A stretch of 64,000 nucleotides of DNA from Siphonodentalium dalli (lineage: Eukaryota; Mollusca; Scaphopoda; Gadilida; Siphonodentaliidae). The translations under genes and the position numbers were made by a program. The number at the start of each line of letters is the position of its first letter. Within the stretch, counting starts at the first letter, position 1. A model generated the notes under the pieces. The model was not told where the DNA came from. It ran no database searches and worked only from the letters and a program-made list of their open reading frames with translations. The DNA lies in NCBI GenBank assembly GCA_032622095.1, contig CP136065.1, positions 56,787,949 through 56,851,948 of the forward strand. The letters are read 5' to 3'. This document shows, piece by piece, positions 13,768-26,600 of this stretch.

Positions 13768-13866
13768 AACACACACACACCCTCGCTATCTCACCCCACA
13801 TATAGAGCCTTACACACACACACAAACGCACCCCCTCACACACACACACACACACACATCTCACAC
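13768..13866. repeat. AC microsatellite, interrupted
   Basis: Several CACACACACAC runs separated by short unique stretches, just beyond the end of the 1.45 kb tandem array. Confidence 0.9.
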
Positions 13867-14824
13867 ACTTGTTATATAGTTTATTTGGTGTATATACAAA
13901 ATATTGATATCCGAATAAAATAAAATACCATAAAATGTATAATTTTATTACATCATTCCTACTGTTATTCCATTCGTTGTCATAATATATAAATATCAAT
14001 CACCGATATACATGTACAAACAAAAGATGACCCTACCTTGCCAGTCTAATCCGAAAAAACTACCGGAATGTCACATTCGAACTATTATTATATGATTTTG
14101 ACTCGCTAATAGTGATATATTGTTAATATTATTATACTACTTGGTCAGTATGTTATCGACCAAAATATATCGGACCTAGGAATACTCATAAGAACCTTAT
14201 TTCGCACTCCGCGTATACTGTGCCGCATTTCTTGGTATACAGTGGGACATGGTCGTTTTATTTATAGAAACCTGAATTTTTTGAGAGGAAAAGAAGTCGA
14301 ACTGCGACCCGGAGGCCGAGTCCGGTAAAAGATGTGGTTGGGAATTATGGTGATATGCATGAGAAACCTTCAGTGATAAGCCTTATATAGTTGTCATAAT
14401 TTGAAGGATTAGTTGTTTTAACGGAATTATGAGTTGGTCATTCGTGAAACCAAAATATGTTATATTCCATAATTGCAATCATGGGTATATAATATATGAT
14501 CTGGAATGCGTTGCAATTTCTGACAGTGCTATTGCTCGTCAGTGCCATACTTCACACCGATACGACGTTACGGTCGTTACCTCGGGCTCATATCGCAGTC
14601 GATATCAAACTAACCAGGTAATAGACTGTAATAGCCCAATAATTATTATTGGAGACTGCCCATCAATCATACTCCTTGTCATACTTGATTATGGCTAGGC
14701 ACAGTTTCATAAAAGCAACTGACATATTTGGGACGTAAGATGGTCTTAAGTTCAAACTTCAGTCGTAAGTGCGTTTCACGACAAGTGTCTTACTTAATAT
14801 AGTCTTAATTTTGGTCTTAACTTT
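13867..14824. other. No gene recognised
   Basis: AT-rich sequence. Near 14760-14824 the words AGTCTTAATTTTGGTCTTAA occur; related words in inverse orientation lie at 18930-18965 on the other side of the TIR element. The element may therefore sit inside an older inverted structure. Confidence 0.4.
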
Positions 14825-15367
14825 TAGTAGGGCGGCTAAGTGTAAAATCGTTCACTTGGTGATACAAGCATAAAATTTGGTACGAATGGTCAGTATGGGC
14901 CACTAAACAATATTGTTCGACAAACCACGCGAAAATCCAAGATGGCTGCCATTTTTAAGATGGCCGCCATTTTCAGCTATGTCAGTTTTCGAATTTTGAA
15001 AAGTTAACCGATTTTATTGATGTATCACTCAAACAAGAGATCTTATGTCATTTATAAAGGTTGAATTGAAATTAAAAAAACAAACTGAGTATGTTAAAAC
15101 AATATATTGTAACAAATTAGCTGTTTCGTTTCAAAATGTTTGCATTTTTATATCACTTAACTTTCAAATTATGAAAAAAAAAACAATTTCAAACAATTTA
15201 ACCTCACACTATTTATGATGTTAGTACTGGGATAGCTACTATCAGTTCTTAGAGTCTTTTAAACTTGGCAGCAACAACTGCATAAAGTGGTGCACGGATG
15301 CCCAATATGGTAGCATGTGCATCGCCCACTACACGCCTTCTTGCAGCCGCAATTGGTCAACTGACTG

Positions 15368-18349
15368 CTACATTTGACAATTGCATGATGGAAGCTCCGT
15401 CCAAAATGGTTCCCAGTGACTGCCATTTTCTGCCCATCCCCAATCTACAGGACTCGGGTAAGCTGATTTACAATGCCAATGATTGTCCCCATATATGCCC
15501 TGCTTCGTATGCGGCTCGCTTGACATGCTGCAAAAGCGTAGACCTTGTAGGTGGAATAGCATTGTATGGTCTCTGTTTTCATGCAAAAAAGTCTAGTCTG
15601 GCTTCATTAATGTCATTGGATGTATTTGAACGGTCGTACATTATTATAATGAATCTCTCGATTACTGAAATGTCATGTTCTGTGATGGACACTCGAGAAT
15701 TGCCAAGTCTGGAGAAAATTGGTAAAGCTTCTGGAAATACATTCCATGCCTGCCATGCAGACTTTTTTCCTTTCCCGCGAAATGCAGATACCACATCACA
15801 TCTACTAATGCATGGAAAAAGAGAATTCCATAATATTTTGTTGTACCTATTGATGAAACAATCTAATGTATCGGAATTCCTCTGAATGTCTTTCTGTGAC
15901 CGAATGCTTTCAAACTTGAGTATAAAATTACAGCTACAATCACTATATCCGTTTCGGTGGCTTGGATTATGATGCTGTTGTGTTGGTTGATAACTGCGTG
16001 TTTTGCATCCACAAATATCCCTGTATCGGCCTCTTCATCTGTACATGGTGCAAGAATATCCAAATCAAGTTCATGGTTACTTTGTACATGTTCACCTTTG
16101 GTAACAACAATGCCATTGTCCGTATTAACAGTCATGATCTTGTCAGCAAGGAAGTGAAATACTAGTAGCTCTGTTTTGTTGTCATCGTGAAGAAAGCTAT
16201 GCCAGTCTGCTAGAGTTTTGCTAGATTCTGATACCCTTCTCCTGATTCCTTTGCCGCGCTTTGGCCTAGTTTCCTGAATGCGGCTACCTGTCTTGTACAC
16301 GTCAAACACGATGTCAGTTCTCTTATATTTATGGCAATATGTCTGTATTTTATCTGTGGAGTCATCAGAAAACGGATTTCCCATTTCTTGTGTCACGTCT
16401 GTGAGGTTATTCACATTATTGAATTTTTTTTATATGCAATTGTCTCCTCGTGATGCTTGGTTTCTTATGTGATATCCTTTGTACAAGCAATATTATCATA
16501 ATCAGAAATAAGGCAACATAATTCTGGACTAACGACCATCCATCTATTGAGTGTGCTTCATCCTCAGTTATCCCAATTGCTCCTCCATCCCTTTCACGAC
16601 TGCAGTGTGCTGTTTATGGGTCTGGTCTATTGCCATACTTGAGAAGTTTCTTTCAGTATTGTGTACAAGAAAGTTCCCTCTGTGAAATTCATTTGCTATG
16701 CTGGGGTGTTTCTTCTATATTGTCATCATGTCTCTGAGGTGAATAGGTAGCAGTAAAATTGTCAATTCAATGTCAAGCACCAAACTCCAGAACTGGAACT
16801 GTGGATTAACAGCACATTTACTTTTACACCAGTCATTGAAATTTGAGTGCGTGCTATCAACATTGGATAAATCCCGACTGCAGTATTCTGAGTGTGCAAA
16901 TTTCATGAGTTTGTACAGACTACATGGTGTTATCTGATGTGCCTGTCGGGTTTTTGTAATACGTGAAGCTTTGATGAATGAATCTGCTGTGTCTGGGCTT
17001 GCTATACCTGCTTCTACAGGAGCACTCGTCCAGTCGCTATCCAGAAGCACTGAACCAAACATTTTAGAGCATCCAATTCCAGATGTAACCCTCCAAGCAT
17101 AACAACATATTTGTCCTCACCATATAAGTCTGGCCACTGCCACTGTATCTGCTTAGCCAATGCATACAGAGGCTGGTCTGCAGTAATGACCGGTGTCCGT
17201 TCTGAGTTCAGAATTTGAACCGATTCATTAATTTTGCGCATGCAATGTTTTTTCGTGGTTAATGAGTGAGCCTGATCACGCAACAGAGGTAACATTGAGG
17301 TTATTGCAACATCAAACTGATGACCTCTCATTTGAGTCGCAACATGAGATCACCACGTTATTGATGTATTACCATCAATGACTTCCGTTGACGAGACCTT
17401 TTTTAACCACTCATAATCCAGCCGAAGATGTTTTTGAAAAAACAGTTGAACCAGGTAGATCAAAGCCGGTGTTAGTTGGTGGGTTTGGCTTTACATCTTT
17501 TAAATAGACAGGTGGAACATTTGTATACGAATCTGGAAGATGTGGGATTTGTTTCGTTTTTCCAGTTTTTCAAGAACTGAAGTCAATAGGTTGCTGCTCG
17601 CCTTGATTATCTGGATGCAGATGATGAAACATTGAAATATTGTCCCGTGGAAAGATGATGTGCTGGTAGTTGATGTCGGGTTGTGGTCAATATTGTCCAA
17701 AGCAGATGTGGTGAACAAGCCTTTTCTCAATATAGGTGGACACACAAATCCATATGTTTGATACTGTTTAACAACAACATCTCCAAGCTGGTTTTAGATG
17801 TCCATGACATGATCAGTCAGTTTTCATAGAACATGTAAAATCAGGTTTCGTTTCCTTGTGTTTTGCGTACAAAGTGATGCCAGTGTACATAGGGAATGGT
17901 GTTTCACAGTCTTGACAGTGGCGATGATAAAAGGCGTTGTCCCGTGGAAAGATGATGTGCTGGTAGTTGATGTCGGGTTGTGGTCAATATTGTCCAAAGC
18001 AGATGTGGTGAACAAGCCTTTTCTCAATATAGGTGGACACACAAATCCATATGTTTGATACTGTTTAACAACAACATCTCCAAGCTGGTTTTAGATGTCC
18101 ATGACATGATCAGTCAGTTTTCATAGAACATGTAAAATCAGGTTTCGTTTCCTTGTGTTTTGCGTACAAAGTGATGCCAGTGTACATAGGGAATGGTGTT
18201 TCACAGTCTTGACAGTGGCGATGATAAAAGGCGTTGTCCTTATATCTAGATGAGAACCAGTTTATTTCTAATAACTGCGCGATTGCTAAATCAGACTTTG
18301 TTGCACCATGTGTAAGCTGTGACTTGATGTCAGCACCATGCTCGATCAT
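15368..18349 (-). pseudogene. Broken gene of a multi-copy uncharacterised invertebrate protein family
   Basis: Reading from high to low coordinates, fragments in several frames give one protein in order. They are KSDLAIAQLLEINWFSSR (about 18290), TPVITADQPLYALAKQIQW then GEDKYVVMLGGLHLELDAL (17331-17014), SDWTSAPVEAGIASPDTADS (17062-16715), CTDEEADTGIFVDAKHAV and TETDIVIVAV (16414-15863), CDVVSAFRGKGKKSAWQAW (about 15810) and RPYNAIPPTRSTLLQHVKRA (about 15540). From memory, such proteins occur in many copies in cnidarian and mollusc gene sets, without known function. The conserved acidic patches (EEAD, TDIV, CDVVSAF) recall PIN/FEN-type nucleases, but that is inference. Stops and frameshifts show it is dead here. 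Confidence 0.75.
17641..18237. repeat. Two-copy 297 bp tandem duplication
   Basis: The block beginning TGTCCCGTGGAAAGATGATG at 17641 recurs at 17938 and its downstream boundary at 18235, with virtually no differences over the overlap. It lies inside the TIR element and duplicates part of the dead gene. Confidence 0.9.
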
Positions 18350-19221
18350 ACATACAAATTGCAGAAGACTTTGTGGTATAGAGCATTGTATACATCCTTT
18401 TTGTCAAATTTGGTACGATGTTCAAGCATATGTTTACGAATTATTTCTGCTGCTCCAACAATTTGTAGCGCTTAATTATATTTATAAGCTTGGGATAGTA
18501 CAGAACTAACTGTGTCTGAGAATGTCATAAGCACATCGTGACCATGTTTGTGATCCTCTATTTTTTTGAAGAATTTTGAAGAAAAAAACCTGTAAAAATA
18601 TGAAAATAATCAATAAATTCCGAAAAATAATAATATTTTTGCATACTTATGATAACGCAAACTTTAAAGGGATGATTTACTTATATATCGTAACAAAGAA
18701 AGAACCGAAAAGTGGTTAGTGTATCTTATATACTGGGTAGAAGTTCAATGCGGTGGCCATTTTGAAAAATGGCGGCCATCTTGAATCCGGTGGCCATTTT
18801 GATTGGTTTGTCGAGCAATTTGTTTTAGTAATATATATTGATCATGCATACCAAGTTTCATGCTTGTATCACCAACTGAACGATTGTACCATAATTTTAC
18901 ACTTAGCCGCCCTACTATTTAGTCTAACGTGAGGTTCTTAAGAAAAATCCTAAAATTAAGACATAAGTTATGGTCCTCCTTTTGTCGGAAATATAGATGG
19001 GATCTGGTTCGTGTATGTTATTATAAATAAATTTAAATGAATAGCATCTTACGAACACGGAGGGATGTTTCGGAAATTGTGGTCTATAGTTAATAGCCAA
19101 CTGGTACGCTGTAGCAGGGACGTGACCTGCAATGGTTGCGCGATTGGCGGGGTGTGATGCAGTGTCCATTCCCAATACTAACTGGAAAAAGCCAAGACCT
19201 AACTATACAGTTCTCATTGTT

Positions 19222-22200
19222 GTTATGGGCGCGTGGCACACCCAAATACACAATATAAACACCCCTCGCCCCTCAACATCACTCCCGGGGGTACAACCCG
19301 ATGGGGCGAAAATGGGAACGGACCATTTTCGTGAACGGTAAGGACATCGACCGATTTGACGGCATGGGTGGGTGACCCGCCCCAAATAAACCATAGAAAT
19401 ACCCGAACCCCACCATCACCGGGGGGGGGGGGGGGGGGGTAACACACCGATGGGTAAACATTGGGTATGGACCATTTTCGAGAACGGTACGGATTTCGAC
19501 CGATTGATGGCATTTGGGTGGGTGGCCCGCCACTATACACCATAGAAAAACCCCATCCCACCTGTCAGCTGGGGGTACCTCCCAAGGGGGTGAAAATGAG
19601 GTACACGTATCGACCATTTTCGAGAAGGTAAGAATTTCGACCGATTTGACTACATGGCAGGGTGGCCCACCATAACACCACCCTAGAAACACTCCGACAC
19701 CTCCAATCATCCGGAGGTACCACCCTGAGGTGTGAAAATGGGGTATGGACCATTTTCGAGAACGGTAAGGGTTTCGACCGATTTGACGGCATGGGTGGGT
19801 GGCCCGCTCCAAATACACCCTAGAAACACCCATTCCCCCATCCATCACCACGGGGGTACCACCCCGAGGGGGTGAACATGGGGTATGGACCATTTTCAAG
19901 TACGGTAAGGATATCGACCGATTTGACGGTATGAATGGGTTGCCCTACTAATACGCCCTACAAACGTCCCGACCCCCATCATCACCCACGGGAGGTATGC
20001 TACCACCCGAGGGGGTAAAATGGGGTATGGACCATTTTCGAGAACGGTAAAGATTTCAACCAATTTGACGGCATGTGTGGGTGACCCGCCCAAAATATAC
20101 CATGGAAACACACCGATCCCCACCATCAACCCGGTGGTACCACCCCGAGGAGATGAAAATGGGGTATGGACCATTTTCGAGAAAGGTAAGGACTTCAACC
20201 GATTCGACGGCACGGGTGGGTGGCTTACCCAAATACACCATATAAACACGATCGCACACCCATCACCACCGTGGGTACCACCCGAGGGGTGAACATGGGG
20301 TATGGACCATTTTCGAGAACGGTAAGGATTTCAACTGATTTGACGGCGTGGGTGGGTGGCCAGCCACAAATATACACTAGAAACACACCTACCCCAACCA
20401 TCATCCCCTGTGGTACCACCACGAGGGGGTAAAAATGGAGTATGGACAATATTCGAGGACGGTAATGATTTCAACCGATTTGATGTTATAGGCGGGTGGC
20501 ACACCCCAAATACACAATAGAAACACCCCACAACCGGGGAGTACCACCCGAGGGTTGAAAATGTGGTATGGACCATTTTCGCAAACGGTAAGGATTTCGA
20601 CCGATTTGATGTTATGGGCGCGTGGCACACCCAAATACACAATATAAACACCCCTCGCCCCTCAACATCACTCCCGGGGGTACAACCCGATGGGGCGAAA
20701 ATGGGAACGGACCATTTTCGTGAACGGTAAGGACATCGACCGATTTGACGGCATGGGTGGGTGACCCGCCCCAAATAAACCATAGAAATACTCGAACCCC
20801 ACCATCACCGGGGGGGGGGGGGGGGGGTAACACTCCGATGGGTAAACATTGGGTATGGACCATTTTCGAGAACCGTACGGATTTCGACCGATTGATGGCA
20901 TTTGGGTGGGTGGCCCGCCACTATACACCATAGAAAAACCCCATCCCACCTGTCAGCTGGGGGTACCTCCCAAGGGGGTGAAAATGAGGTACATGTATCG
21001 ACCATTTTCGAGAAGGTAAGAATTTCGACCGATTTGACTACATGGCAGGGTGGCCCACCATAACACCACCCTAGAAACACTCCGACCCCTCCAATCACCC
21101 GGAGGTACCACCCTGAGGTGTGAAAATGGGGTATGGACCATTTTCGAGAACGGTAAGGGTTTCGACCGATTTGACGGCATGGGTGGGTGCCCGCTCCAAA
21201 TACACCCTAGAAACACCCATTCCCCCATCCATCACCACGGGGGTACCACCCCGAGGGGGTGAACATGGGGTATGGACCATTTTCAAGTACGGTAAGGATA
21301 TCGACCGATTTGACGGTATGAATGGGTTGCCCTACTAACACGCCCTACAAACGTCCCGACCCCCATCATCACCCACGGGAGGTATGCTACCACCCGAAGG
21401 GTTAAAATGGGGTATGGACCATTTTCGAGAACGGTAAAGATTTCAACCAATTTGACGGCATGTGTGGGTGACCCGCCCAAAATAGACCATGGAAACACCC
21501 CGATCCCCACCCATCACCCCGGCGGTACCACCCCGAGGAGATGAAAATGGGGTATGGACCATTTTTGAGAAAGGTAAGGACTTCAACCGATTTGACGGCA
21601 CGGGTGGGTGGCTTACCCAAATACACCATAGAAACACACGATCGCACACCCATCACCACCGTGGGTACCACCCGAGGGGTGAACATGGGGTATGGACCAT
21701 TTTCGAGAACGGTAAGTATTTCAACTGATTTGACGGCGTGGGTGGGTGGCCAGCCACAAATATACACTAGAAACACACCTACCCCAACCATCATCCCCTG
21801 TGGTACCACCACGAGGGGGTAAAATTGGAGTATGGACAATATTCGATAACGGTAAGAATTTCAAACGATTTGACGTTATGGGCGGGTGGCACACCCCAAA
21901 TACACAATAGAAACACCCCACAACCGGGGAGTACCACCCGAGGGTTGAAAATGGGGTATGGACCATTTTCGAGAAAGGTAAGGACTTCAACCGATTTGAC
22001 GGCACTGGTGGGTGGCTTACCCAAATACACCATAGAAACACACGATCGCACACCCATCACCACCGTGGGTACCACCCGAGGGGTGAACATGGGGTATGGA
22101 CCATTTTCGAGTACGGTAAGGATTTCAACTGATTTGACGGCGTGGGTGGGTGGCCAGCCACAAATATTCACTAGAAACACACCTACCCCAACCATCACCC

Positions 22201-23640
22201 CCTGTGGTACCACCACGAGGGGGTAAAAATGGAGTATGGACAATATTCGAAAATGGTAAGGATTTCAACCGATTTGACGTTATGGGAGGTTGGCACACCC
22301 CAAATACACAATAGAAACACCCCACAACCGGGGAGTACCACCCGAGGGGCGAAAATGTGGTATGGACCATTTTCGAGAACGGTAAGGATTTCGACCGATT
22401 TGACGTCATGGGTGGGTGGCCCGCCCAAAATACAACCTTGAAACACCCGAACCCCACCACCACCCGGGGGGGGGGGGGGGGGTAACACTCCAAGGGGGTG
22501 AACATTGGGTATGGACCATTTTCGAGAACGGTAAGTATTTCGACCTATTTGACGGCATTTCGGGTGGGTGGCCTGCATGAAATACATCACAGAAAAACCA
22601 CGCCAACCTGTCAGCTGGGGGTACCACGCAATGGGGTGAAAATGAGGTATCGACCATTTTCGAAAAGGAAAGGATTTCGACCGATTTGACTAGATGGGAG
22701 GGTGGCCCGCCAAAACCACACCCTCGAAACACCCCGACACCACCAATCACCACCGGAGGTACCAGCTCGAGGGGGTAAAAATGGGGTATGGACCATTTTC
22801 GAGAATTGTAAGGATTTCGACCGATTTGACGGCATGGATCGGTGGCCACCCCGAGATGAAAATGGGGTATGGACCATTTTCGAGAAAGCTAAGGACTTCA
22901 ACCGATTTGATGGCATGGGTGGGTGGCCCACCCCAAATACACCATAGAAACACCCCGACCCCACCAATCATCCCGGATGTACCAGCCCGATGGGGTGAAA
23001 ATGGGGTATGGAACATTTTCGAGAACGGTAAGGATTTCGACCGATTTGACGGCATGGGTCGGTGGCCAGCCACATATACACCATAGGAAACCCCCGACCC
23101 CAACAATCACCCCGGTGGTACCCGCCCGAGGGGGTGAAAATGGGGTATGGACCATTTTCGCAAACGGTAAGGATTTCGACCGATTTGATGTTATGGGCGC
23201 GTGGCACACCCAAATACACAATATAAACACCCCTCGCCCCTCAACATCACTCCCGGGGGTACAACCCGATGGGGTGAAAATGGGAACGGACCATTTTCGA
23301 GAACGGTAAGGACATCGACCGATTTGACGGCATGGGTGGGTGACCCGCCCCAAATAAACCATAGAAACACCCGAACCCCACCCATCACCGGGGGGGGGGG
23401 GGGGTAACACTCCGAGGGGTAAACATTGGGTATGGACCATTTTCGAGAACGGTACGGATTTCGACCGATTGATGGCATTTGGGTGGGTGGCCCGCCTCTA
23501 TACACCATAGAAAAACCCCATCCCACCTGTCAGCTGGGGGTACCTCCCAAGGGGGTGAAAATGAGGTACATGTATCGACCATTTTCGAGAAGGTAAGAAT
23601 TTCGACCGATTTGACTACATGGCAGGGTGGCCCACCATAA
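19222..23640. repeat. Satellite array, ~138 bp monomer, higher-order repeats
   Basis: About 32 monomers each contain GTATGGACCATTTTCGAGAA, CGACCGATTTGACGGCATGG, GGGTGGGTGG and a G- or C-rich stretch. Measured spacings are 139 and 136 bp. Copies of GTTATGGGCGCGTGGCACAC at 19222, 20611 and 23190 mark a higher-order block of 1389 bp (about ten monomers) repeated almost exactly. Runs of 10-18 G occur in some monomers. Long frames on both strands result from a period close to a multiple of three and are not taken as genes. Confidence 0.92.
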
Positions 23641-26600
23641 CAACCACCCCCCCCCATTTCGGGGATGGTGGGATGTAATTATGTGTATTTGAGGCGGCCA
23701 CCCACCCTCGCCGTCAAATCACCGATCCGAAAAAACCCGTTCAAAAAGGACCTATTATTCCGATTCCGCACGAATACTAAATTCGAGAAAATCCCCAATG
23801 TGACAAAAATGCATCCCATATTTATAGAACCAAATTATATAGTCACACGGGGCGATCACAAATGTCACCGATACTTCCGCACATATGTTCACAAATACGA
23901 TATGGCCAAATAATCTCACGATTAGCGCTAATATGTGAGTTATTATTTCAATTTCCCACCAAAACTAAACCCTAGGTAGCTACCATATATAGGAGTCAAT
24001 CTTACGCGATATTGGGGAATTTGTCGTGTTTCGTTTCAATGGGAAATCGATTGGTGTGCCCTCTATTCTGGACAATTATTAAGTTAAATGGACGCTATTG
24101 TATTGTGCAGCCTTGCTTTTGCAGTTATTGATAATTTTAAGTGGGGTTTTGTCCCATTAAGGGCGCACAGAGAGCAGTACAGTTCAATCATTTTTAAACT
24201 GGCTACCATATATAGGAGCCAATCTTACGCGATATTGGGGAATTTGTCGGGTTTCGTTTCAATGGGGAATCGAATGGTGTGCCCTCTAATGTGGACAATT
24301 GTTAAGTTAAATTGACGCTATTGTATTGTGCAGCATTGCTTTTGCAGTTATTGAAAGGACCTATTATTCCGATTCCCCACGAATACTAATCCGAGAAAAT
24401 ACCCAATGTGACAAAAAATGCATCCCATATTTATAGAACCCATATATAGTCACATGGGGTGATCACAAATGTCACCGATACTTCCGCACATATGTTCACA
24501 AATACGAAATGGCCAAATAACCTCACGATTAGCGCTAATATGTGAGTTATTATTTCAATTCCCCACCAAAACTAAATCCTAGGTAGCTACCATATATAGG
24601 AGTCAATCTTACGCGATATTGGGGAAATTGTCGGGTTACGTTTCAATGGGGAATCGATTGGTGTGCCCTCTATTGTGGACAATTATTAAGTTAAATGGAC
24701 ACTATTGTATTGTGCAGCCTTGCTTTAGCAATTATTGATAATTTTAATTGGGGATTTGTCCCATTTAGGGCGCACAGAGGGCACTACAGTTCAATCATTT
24801 CTAACCTGGCTACCATATATGCGAGCCAGGATTCAGCAAAACCGATCGCGATTTTACGTAAAACGCTGTCACTGCGAATTCTTTGGACATTGCGACACCA
24901 AATTATGAGTGGACGTTTATATGGCCACCGTCCACCTTATGTAGTCGACCGATCCAAGAAATCTCGTTCGGAAGAACCCGGATTAGGCCGGATATCATCG
25001 CTTTTATTATGATATAGAGAGTAATCAATTGGGTGGGACCCCCCCCCCCCCCATTTCTTTGAGGGTGGGATCTATCTATGGGTATTTGAGGCGGCCACCC
25101 ACCCTCGTCGTCAAATCGCCGATCCGAGAAAACGCGTTCAAAAAGGACGTGTTATTCCGATTTCCCACGAATACTAAATTCGAGAAAATCCCCAATGTGA
25201 CAAAAATGCAACCCATATTTATAGAACCCATCTACAGTCACACGGGCGATCACAAATGTCACCGATACTTCCGCACATATGTTCACAGATGCGATATGGC
25301 CAAATAACCTCACGATTAGCGCTAATATCTGAGTTATTATTTCAATTCCCCACCAAAACTAAACCCTAGGTAGCTACCATATATACCAGTCAATCTTTTG
25401 CAATATTGGGGAATTTGTCGGGTTTCGTTTCAATGGGGAATCGATTGGTGTGCCCTCTATTGTGGACAATTATTAAGTTAAATGGACACTATTGTATTGT
25501 GCCGACTTGCTTTTGCAATTATTGATAATTTTAATTGTGGTTTTGTCCCATTAAGGGCGCACAGAGGGCACTACAGTTCACTCATTTCTAACCTGGCTAC
25601 CATATATGCGAGCCAGGATTCAGCAAAACCGATCGCGATTTACGTAAAACGCTGTCACTGCGAATTCTTTGGACATTGCGACACCAAATTATGAGTGGAC
25701 GTTTATATGGCCACCGTCCACCTTATGTAGTCGACCGATCCAAGAAATCTCGTTAGGAAGAACCCGGATTAGGCCGGATATCATCGCTTTTATTATGATA
25801 TAGAGAGTAATCAATTGGGTGGGACGCCCCCTTCCCCATTTCTTTGAGGGTGGGGTGTATCTATGGGTATTTGAGGCGGCCACCCACCCTCGTCGTCAAA
25901 TCACCGATCCGAGAAATCCCGTTCAAAAAGGACGTGTTATTCCGATTTCCCACGAATACTAAATTCGAGAAAATCCCCAATGTGACAAAAATGCATCCCA
26001 TATTTATAGAACCCATCTACAGTCACACGGGCGATCACAAATGTCACCGATATTTCCGCACATATGTTCACAGATGCGATATGGCCAAATAACCTCACGA
26101 TTAGCGCTAATATCTGAGTTATTATTTCAATTCCCCACCAAAACTAAACCCTAGGTAGCTACCATATATACGAGTCAATCTTTTACGGGATATTGGGGAA
26201 TTTGTCGGGTTTCGTTTCAATGGGGAATCGATTGGTGTGCCCTCTACTGTGGACAATTATTAAGTTAAATGGACACTATTGTATTGTGCAGCATTGCTTT
26301 AGCAATTATTGATAATTTTTATTGGGGATTTGTCCCATTAAGGGCGCACAGAGGGCACTACAGTTCAATCATTTCTAACCTGGCTACCATATATGCGAGC
26401 CAGGATTCAGCAAAACCGATCATGATTTTACGTAAAACGCTGCCACTGCGAATTCTTTGGACATTGCGACACCAAATTATGAGTGGACGTTTATATGGCC
26501 ACCGTCCACCTTATGTAGTCGACCGATCCAAGAAATCTCGTTAGGAAGAACCCGGATTAGGCCGGATATCATCGCTTTTATTATGATATAGAGAGTAATC

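Larger units (their letters stand above)
14825..18917 (-). mobile_element. 4.1 kb TIR element carrying a broken uncharacterised protein gene
   Basis: The left end (14825) and right end (18917) form inverted repeats of about 120 bp with roughly 80% identity. They begin TAGTAGGGCGGCTAAGTG and include GTTGGTGATACAAGCAT and CGACAAACCA. TTT flanks both sides, a possible 3 bp target duplication. The interior on the minus strand encodes fragments of one large protein (see 15368-18349). No known transposase motif was recognised, so the superfamily is open. A 297 bp internal tandem duplication lies at 17641-18237. Confidence 0.75.

Noticed and set aside
15298-15885. Plus-strand 195-codon frame
   Set aside because: It is the antisense shadow of the broken minus-strand gene in the TIR element; the minus-strand fragments show clear family conservation.
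19223-23657. Many overlapping 60-200 codon frames on both strands
   Set aside because: They all fall in the ~138 bp satellite; the period near a multiple of three keeps frames open. No start context, domain or splice sites.
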